From Cricetomys ansorgei (Eukaryota; Chordata; Mammalia; Rodentia; Nesomyidae): 64,000 nt of DNA. This document shows positions 57,742 to 64,000 of this stretch, in pieces; within the stretch, counting starts at the first letter, position 1; the number at the start of each line of letters is the position of its first letter. The stretch lies in NCBI GenBank assembly GCA_026225945.1, contig JAMJFZ010001131.1:26868501-26932500 (forward strand). The letters are read 5' to 3'. A program made the translations under genes and the position numbers. Below the pieces are notes generated by a model. The model was not told the DNA's origin, searched no databases, and was given only the letters and a program-made list of their open reading frames with translations.

Positions 57742-59763
57742 TCAAGGTACACCTGATGCAACCAAGATGGGCCCTGGAAGAATGAAATACACAATTATTA
57801 GAGCCTTTATAATATGTTCATGAGTGTTGATTTATGCATTCAGAGCGATGTTTTAATCTACAACATGAACAACCTTGTTCAACAATCATTAATTCAGGCT
57901 CAACCACAGTTATTGTGACTCAATAAAATGTTTGTCAAAGTAGACAACATAGGTGGAAAAATCCAGTCAGAAGTGAAACCTTAATTGATTGCCAGGATCT
58001 GTGAGAACATCCCAGGAATATGATTGAGGCTCCTGCTATTCTGGGCAGTGTGTGCTCGGGAACTTGGTGAGTTATCTACTACTCTGCTGATTAGTCAGTA
58101 TAAGCCTTGAGTATATACTTCATTACTTGCATGCATGTACTCATACATGGAAACATATATAGACGATATATAAAACACACAATGACATCTCTCCTGACAC
58201 ATAAAATATAAACAATACACGACTTCTCCATCTTTGCTCCTGAAATACTTCCACAATCCCCGTGATTTCTGTAGACTGTGGCAGCCTCATCATGTCTCCC
58301 TCTAATTCCTTCCGTCTTCTTAGTCATTCACAGAACTCAGTTCCTTTGACCAGGGCCTTGGGCTGAGAGTCTCTTCTGCTGGGAACATTTCTAACCTTGG
58401 TTTCTGTGTGTAATTTATGGTTATAGAAACTTTAATAGACACACTGTGTGCTCAGATCAAGCTAAAAGAAGGAGGAATGTTTGGTTTGCATTTACCTTTT
58501 CCCAGCCCCCAACACTTGTTGCTAGAGAATTTGCTGAGGAACATTTCTGTGTGGAGACCATCAGGTGGCCCAGTCCTTATGACTCTGAGAAGATAGCAAT
58601 GTTCAAAATGACACAGGACAGACACCTTCTGCCCAGCACCTCACAGGGTGTTTATCCTTCCTTCTGTCCCTGCTTCACCTGCTGTGTTATGTATATTTGC
58701 ATCAGGCTCTTGTGGGGTCATTTTCAGATAGACACAATGAGAATACAGAGTAATTACAGAGACAAATTGTCCACATCTGTCTCACCCACTTTTAGTAAGA
58801 AATGAACAATCAGAAGGTCCTGGGGAAACTTACAGTTATTGTTACTCTTGAAAGAACAAGATAACTCAATGGACCTGGCTTCTGTGGGAGACACAGAGAC
58901 TGTAAGTCAGACTAACCAAACCGTTGGGTAGGCAAATATGACTGTGAATTTTCCACATTAAGAATCACTTAGATATTTGAATTAGTGACCGTCAGGCATC
59001 ATAAAGACTAGAGCGATTGTCTCCATATGGCAGGACATGAAGATGATCCTGCTGAACCCATATGATTACTCTCATGGGGTTCAGATTTCAGCCCAGAACA
59101 CCTGACTCAGTGCAGACTACTGGGTCCATGTGTGCAGGGACCATTAGTGTTAAATACTCACACGTGAGAAAGATTCAGAGACTCACTGAGACGGCGTTAG
59201 TCCAACAGTATCTGGAGGACGGTCTCCTATAGAGGACATGACAGTTAGCTTTGGTTAATAGTGGAGCACTGCTGCGCACAGTGGGAGAGAGTGGGGGTCA
59301 GTGCCCTGTTGTTTCTGCGATCCCTGCAGACGGGACAAGTGACATCCACTGTCACTGACAATGAGGTGTCAACTCCAACCACGGTCACATGTGCAGTTGG
59401 TTGTGCAAAGGAGTTTCTCAGAGGGATCCATCCCAGTTATTATTGTGGTGTCATTGATTCTGCTCTTCAAACTGACAGGAAAACTCACCCATAGTTACCT
59501 GTTTCTCAAGATGACTGTGTGCGACACCACTGTATGTGACACTGCTGACTTTTACGGTAGGAGACACAGTAGGAGGTTTGAACCAGAATTCACAGTGAAC
59601 CATGTGGCCTGCAGCTCTAAAAAGTCACCTCTCTTCTCATTTAACTCATTGTGAATTTCTAGTCCTTGAATTAAGTTTAATTTTCAAATGGTTGTCTGCA
59701 CTTACCCTGAGTCTCAATGATGTTTGCTGTAGAGATTAACATCAGGACAGCCAAGATCTTCAT
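57742..59763 (-). CDS. Predicted small secreted peptide, gene B (three coding exons)
   Basis: Exons on the minus strand: 59763-59706 (58 nt), 58881-58834 (48 nt), 57773-57742 (32 nt); introns of 824 and 1060 bases. Donors are GTAAGT twice, acceptors CCACAG and TTCCAG, phase 1 at both junctions. Product 45 residues: leader MKILAVLMLISTANIIETQ, then EARSIELSCSFK, SNNN and WPILVASGVP, with one cysteine (C28). Compared with gene A, the leader is similar, the middle exon is two codons longer, and the last exon has the same coding length and stop position. The introns are longer because of inserted blocks at about 57855-58690 and 59000-59660. I recognise no family. Rodent ESP pheromone genes were considered, but as I recall them they carry the mature part in one exon. 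Gene or relic cannot be decided without expression data. Confidence 0.45.
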
Positions 59764-59999
59764 GGTTGAGTGAGATGGGACACTTTCCCTGTGGAGGGCA
59801 AGACTGAGAAACGGGCTCTGGGAGGGAAATACAGCTGCTACCAAGAATCTGTAACTGGCCAGGTGAAAATGGTTTATGAGATCCTGGGTTTCCAGAGAGA
59901 CAACTATTTCCATGACCAGCATTTCAGTGTGAGGGCTGAAGGCCGAGCAGAGAGGCAGACAGACAGACAGACAAGCACACAGTTATGCTCACTCTCATT

Positions 60000-60008
60000 T
60001 ACTATAAA
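60000..60008 (-). promoter_or_regulatory. TATA-like element upstream of gene B
   Basis: Minus strand TTTATAGTA, aligned with the TATAAAT of gene A; about 240 bases before the ATG. Weaker than in gene A. Confidence 0.35.
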
Positions 60009-60649
60009 TTGCTCATGTTTACAAATGAGCATGCACATAGGTTTCACATTAGTCTGTTGAAGGCCTAGCAACAACATGGTAAGTCAGTGTCGGACATGGA
60101 TGAGCATGGAGAGGACACTTAAGACAATCTTCTTAATGAGCCTGGAGTCTGAGACTGTAAAAGGAAACTTCTGGAATTCTGGGAGGCCGGTGTAAACAGT
60201 CTCCCCCATGCTACAGACATGACAGTGGACATATTCTGAAATCCTTTTCGGATTCAAATGAGAAGGGACATGTTACTAGGAACTGAACATCCTGAGTCCG
60301 TGACACAGGTGGAAGGTCCAAAAACCATAAAAACCTTAAAAGAACCACTGAGATGACAGAATTTACCTCAAGGTAACGAGGATCCCAGGGGACAAGTGCT
60401 GACGTGCTTCGGTGTAGAGAGGGAGGTGAAGGAAGTCCTCGGCAGACTGAGTCAGACAGAGCTCACTGTTCTAACCCAGGTCTACACTGTCATCATAGTC
60501 ACCAAATCACCAATCAGGAAACCGCCAACTGTGCCTGGGACCTGACGGGTTCCTCAGAGCTTCTTCCCAAATCCCAACCAGAAAAAACTCACACCAAACC
60601 CATGTCAGGATGTGGTTGAAAGATGCTCATAGTCATAAACATACAGGCA

Positions 60650-60696
60650 GGAGCTGCAGGGCTGAGGCATAGGATCTGCAGGGCTGAGGACACAGG
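60650..60696. repeat. Two-unit relic of the 23-bp minisatellite
   Basis: Two copies of the ctgcagggctgagg-type unit, at the same place relative to gene B as the ten-copy array is to gene A. Confidence 0.85.
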
Positions 60697-60740
60697 GGCA
60701 TGAGGGAACACTCTATCCCTGACTCTGATAGTGACATTAG

Positions 60741-60770
60741 CTCCCTAACCCTAACCCTACCCCTTACCAT
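60741..60770. repeat. Telomere-like array 3a, CCCTAA orientation
   Basis: Short 'ccctaaccctaaccctaccccttacc' run just past the minisatellite relic. Confidence 0.85.
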
Positions 60771-60788
60771 CAAATTCATCCTGCTTAC

Positions 60789-60980
60789 AGTTAGAGTTAG
60801 GGTTTCAGGGATCAGGGTCAGGGTCAGGGTCAGGGTCAAGGTTGGTTAGTTAGGGTTAGGGGTTAGGGGTTAGGGTTGAGATTGGGGTTGGGGTTGGGGT
60901 TAGGCGTTAGGGGTTAGGGGTTAGGGGTTGGGTTAGTGGTTAGGGGTTAGGGGTTGAGGGCTAAAGGGGTAGAGGGTTAG
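60789..60980. repeat. Telomere-like array 3b, TTAGGG/TCAGGG orientation
   Basis: Plus strand now carries GGGTTA, GGGGTTA and GGGTCA units. It opens with four or five GGGTCA direct repeats (60811-60838), followed by many TTAGGGG and TTGGGG variants. Opposite orientation to arrays 1, 2 and 3a. Confidence 0.95.
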
Positions 60981-61398
60981 AGGATATCAAGGTGTTGCAT
61001 TCTGATGTGCTGATGAAGGTGAGGAGAGCTGGTAAGGCAGAAACAAGAAAATGCCTTGAGGAGGAGCAGGCTACTTTAAGCCTTGCTCCATCTTGTTATG
61101 CCATGTATGCCTTGTTCAACTGGGAGGCCCACTCTTTTCTGAGGGTGGCGTGGATCTGTGGGAGAAGGGGAGGATCAGTGAGGAATAGAGGGAGGGGAGG
61201 ATGGAGGTCTGGATGTATTAAATGAGAGAAGAAAAATGAAAAAAAAATATATTTGAAGTTGGCTATGCCAGGTAACTCCAGGTTGACAGACTGGAATTTG
61301 CAGTTTGATGCTGGAGTAATATGTACTGATTTGGGGCTAATTTGTTTTACCCTAAAGTTCAGTTTCCGGGGCACCATCCTCCCAGTGGACATTTGACT
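60981..61398. other. No recognised feature
   Basis: Nothing recognised between the telomere-like array and the pyrimidine tract; an AATATATTT word near 61240. Confidence 0.4.
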
Positions 61399-61495
61399 CT
61401 TCACCCCTCATTCTTCCTTCTCTCCTCCCTCTGTCTCTACTCTTTCCCTGTCTCCTCTCCTCCTCCTGCACCGCCCATTCCCCACCCCTACCCAG
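61399..61495 (+). repeat. Pyrimidine tract ending in a splice-acceptor-like site
   Basis: C/T-rich 95 bases ending '..ccacccctacccag' directly before the exon-like segment at 61496. Confidence 0.7.
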
Positions 61496-61905
61496 GTGCG
61501 CATTATCAAGGAGCTTTACAGCCAGACATACGCCCTGGTGCAGCATTAGCAGTTACGCGCTGTTTTCCAGGTGAGTCTACTTCTTCAGTCAGTCTCCGGA
61601 CTTTGCTGCCTGTGCGTTTCTCTTTTGTTAATTTTCGTTGTTTATTTAATTTTATTTTTGTTCGTAGAGAGGGAGCTGAGGTAGTGGGGTAGGGCCAAGT
61701 CTAAGGTGGAGTGTGTAACCGGAAGCCCAAGCCTGGAGCGAATGGAAGCCAGACAAACTCAGTGCCCCAAGCTTTTCATCCACAGAGACCTCTTCAAAGA
61801 CCTCAGCCATGCCATAAAGAAACACTGCCGAAAGATGGAAGAAGTAAAACAGCTCAAGTGAAATTTCTACTTTCAGAATCACAAGCTCCAGGAAATCAGG
61901 TGTGA
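61496..61905 (+). pseudogene. Exon-like segments, copy 1 (unknown gene relic)
   Basis: 61496-61570: after CCCAG, an open stretch reads VRIIKELYSQTYALVQH before a stop, and the segment ends at CCAG|GTGAGT. After about 100 bases, a long T-rich tract ends in GTTCGTAG at 61671, followed by 61672-61904. One frame there runs 58 codons, including SLERMEARQTQC, LFIHRDLFKDL and SHAIKKHCRKMEEVKQLK, to a TGA, but with a TAG near its start. It ends near AATCAG|GTGTGA. Copy 2 at 62105-62525 shows the same order with more damage. Unknown family; both copies look like a decayed duplicated gene. Confidence 0.3.
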
Positions 61906-62040
61906 ATGGCAGGAGGTGGAGCAGGGTAGTGTGTTAGGGCAGGGTGCCAGATTATGGTAGCAGGTTAGGTTAGGGCAGTGTCAGGGTTAGATTAGGGCAG
62001 GGTGTTAGGTTAGGACAGCGAGTCAGGGCCAGGGTTCCCT
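61906..62040 (+). repeat. TTAGGG-like degenerate words, tail of copy 1
   Basis: 'gtgttagggcagggtgcc', 'caggttaggttagggcagtg' and 'gggttagattagggcagggtgttagg': loosely telomere-like, at the end of the first exon-like copy. The same kind of tail follows copy 2 (62540-62600). Confidence 0.7.
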
Positions 62041-62104
62041 CTCCTCTCTTCTCATGGACTATTGTCCCCCAGCTGCTTCTCCTCCTGGTGTCCCCACCCT
62101 CTGC

Positions 62105-62525
62105 TCAGGTACAGGCACTTGATCATGGATCTGCAAGTGCCTCTCTCCCCAGGCTTGCAAGCTTGTGCAGCACCTGGGGATTCAGTTCAACTTCAATCCC
62201 AGGTGCAGTCAGTCTTAGGATTTCAAAGAGGCGTTTGTGCTGCTGCTTGTGCATTTTGCTTTTGTTGGGTTTCGTTGTTTATTTTTTTGTTTGTAGAATG
62301 AAAGCTGAGGTACTGGGGAACTACAATTTCTAACCTTTGAGTGTGAACACCTGAGCCTGAAGCTGATGGACACCAGACCACCACAGTGCCCCAAGTTTTT
62401 CCTCTGAACAAAAACCTCTTCGAAGACCTCAGCCTTAACATGGAGAAGCACTCCCAAGAGATGGAAAGAAGCAAGTAAGCAGAAATGGAATTTCTTCTTT
62501 CAGATCATAAGTCCCTGGAAAGCAG
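62105..62525 (+). pseudogene. Exon-like segments, copy 2 (unknown gene relic)
   Basis: Homologous to 61496-61905: the block ending 'caacttcaatcccag|gtgcag' (62206) equals the first segment; T-rich tract and TTTGTAG acceptor-like at 62297; then 'accacagtgccccaag' followed by an open word NLFEDLSLNMEKHSQEMERSK in a shifted frame. Frameshifts and stops exclude a shared intact frame. The tail carries GTTAGGGC-type words as in copy 1. Confidence 0.3.
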
Positions 62526-62584
62526 GTACCATTGGCAGTAGGTGGAGCAGGGCAGTTTGTTAGGGCAGGATACTAGGGTTAGTG

Positions 62585-62624
62585 CTAGAGCTGCAGATTA
62601 GGGAAGAGGAGAGAAAGAGATCCA

Positions 62625-62722
<98 letters not shown>

Positions 62723-63010
62723 AAAGGAGAGGCCAGGAAGAGAACATTTCAGGCTGAGAGAGACAAAGGCAGTAAGAGTTGACAGAAGTAAAGAGGTCAG
62801 GCAAGAGATAGAGTCTATGAGAGAAAGAGAGACAGACTTTTGAGGGATTATTGCTAGGCAAGAGATAGAGAGGTTGGGGAACAGAGAGAGAGGCTTGCAA
62901 GAGGGAGAGGAAAAGGCCAGTTGAAAGAATTGACAAGAGAGAAGCTTAGAGATTTTAGTGACATAGACTGTGTGAAGAGAGAGAGACACAGAGAAGCTGG
63001 GGAGAGAGAA

Positions 63011-63041
<31 letters not shown>

Positions 63042-63648
63042 GGGAGAGAGAGGCAGACCAGGCACAGGCATGACCGGGAAAAAGACAGGGGTCATTTCAG
63101 AGAAAGATGTGCCAGACAAGAGAGAGATAAAGGACAGTCAACAGAGATAAGAGAGAGGTCAGGCATGATAGAGTGTCCAAGAGCTAGAGAGTGAGCTGGT
63201 GTGCAAGAGAGAAAAGCTTGTAGAAAGGGAGGCAGAGTCTTTCTGAGGCAGAAAGAGATAGTGGCCAGGTATGAGAAAGACCTTTGTTGGTGAATAAAGA
63301 GGTCAGGTGAGAGACAGAGAAAGACAGAAATATTGAGAGTGGGAAACAAACAGACCAGGCAAGAGAGCATTAAAGACTGGGAGAGAGAAAACGTACTAGT
63401 CAAGATGGAGTGGGAGTTGACAGAAAGAGAAACAGTGGTCCTGAGAGTGACCGAGAGAGAAGGAGGGGGCAGGCAAGGGAGAGATTGAGAGAGAGGAGAG
63501 AAGTATCTTGCAAGAGGAAGAGAGAAGGCCAAGTAATAGAGAGTAATATGCCAGGCAAGAGATAGAGACAGAAGATAGACTGGGAGAGTAAGAGAGTACA
63601 AAGTGAAAGCAAGAGAAAGATGTGCCAGTCAAGAGAGATAGAGGTTGG

Positions 63649-63711
<63 letters not shown>

Positions 63712-64000
63712 TGAGAAGGACAGTGTGGAGGAGGTAGAAAGAAATAGTAATAGAGGATAGAGAGAGGGTAGGAAAGAGTATTACAGGCCTGGAAACAGCA
63801 AAGGCCAAGCATGATCCACGGAGAGTTGAGTTTCAGAAAGTACAAGTGGTTCTGAGATACGATGAGAGAAAGGGAGGGAAATAGAAGCAAGGGAAAGAGT
63901 TTTACAAGAAGGATACAGACGCTTGTGAGAGAGACAGAAAGCCAACTAAAAGAGACTCATGCAGAGAGAGGTGAGAAGTTGACAGAGTTGGATAGGGTTA
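62585..64000 (+). repeat. Purine-rich satellite with recurring blocks, runs off the window
   Basis: Nearly all A/G on the plus strand for 1.4 kb, starting with an AT/GA microsatellite. Recurring 15-30-base words such as 'caggcaagagatagag' (62797, 62852, 63550), 'cttgcaagagg' (62892, 63508) and 'gatgtgccag.caagagag' (63104, 63617) show decayed blocks. For example, 63430-63510 resembles 63840-63920. No constant period. The long minus-strand Leu/Ser frames (up to 169 codons) are artefacts. The last bases read ggatagggtta. Confidence 0.85.
62626..62720 (+). repeat. (AT)n(AG)n microsatellite
   Basis: About 31 AT units followed by about 15 AG units; the AT part is self-complementary. Confidence 0.97.

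Noticed and set aside
55561..59763. Assignment of the peptide genes to beta-defensins, secretoglobins or ESP pheromones
   Set aside because: No six-cysteine pattern, no secretoglobin-like helical domain, and the mature part is split over two exons; similarity is limited to the generic leader.
60741..60980. Telomere-to-telomere fusion point
   Set aside because: The order is CCCTAA then TTAGGG on the plus strand, opposite to that of a head-to-head fusion; arrays are short and degenerate.
63092..63890. Minus-strand frames of 169 and 164 codons, Leu/Ser-rich
   Set aside because: Reverse of a purine-only satellite; low-complexity composition with no start context or domain.
1..64000. CRISPR arrays, bacterial operons, rRNA or tRNA genes
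   Set aside because: Direct repeats are microsatellites, minisatellites or telomere-like; tRNA-like segments are SINE heads.

Overview
This is a nuclear, non-coding-rich window from a rodent, most likely a muroid. The evidence is the repeat content: B1, B2/B3, B4 and ID-like SINEs, rodent-type L1 fragments, many ERVL/MaLR-class solo LTRs and a few old MIR copies, with long (CA)n, (GA)n and (AT)n tracts. ID-like copies are few and diverged, so rat is less likely than mouse or another muroid; the species cannot be fixed from the sequence alone. No rRNA or tRNA gene, CRISPR array or bacterial-type gene was seen. Most open frames are fragments of repeats or shadows of simple repeats.

Layout. Bases 1-4000 hold a nearly perfect 0.7-kb inverted repeat (390-1096 and 2962-3667) around a 1.87-kb spacer. 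From 4 to 54 kb the DNA is intergenic or intronic: five recognisable L1 remnants (about 7.8-8.3, 13.6-14.2 with 14.8-16.8, 31.6-33.7, 37.4-39.9 and 51.5-54.3 kb), several with LTRs or SINEs nested in them, separated by stretches without recognised content. At 21.0-21.9 kb on the minus strand are two decayed exons of a two-pore-domain potassium channel (K2P), in the correct order and broken by frameshifts.

Bases 54.9-60.98 kb are the most interesting part. Two homologous units lie in tandem on the minus strand. Each has a TATA-like element, a signal-peptide exon, a small middle exon (42 or 48 nt) and a last exon with exactly 32 coding nt, a stop codon at the same aligned place and a conserved AATAAA. 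They predict very small secreted peptides of 43 and 45 residues that I cannot assign to a family. The units are bounded and separated by degenerate telomere-like arrays (CCCTAA/CCCTGA), and a 10-copy 23-bp minisatellite lies upstream of the first gene. The array beyond the second gene switches strand orientation and is rich in G4-capable and GGGTCA direct repeats.

Bases 61.4-62.6 kb hold a second tandem pair, of exon-like segments on the plus strand with splice-like borders and TTAGGG-like tails; these look decayed. From 62.6 kb to the window end runs a purine-only-biased satellite of at least 1.4 kb that continues beyond the window.
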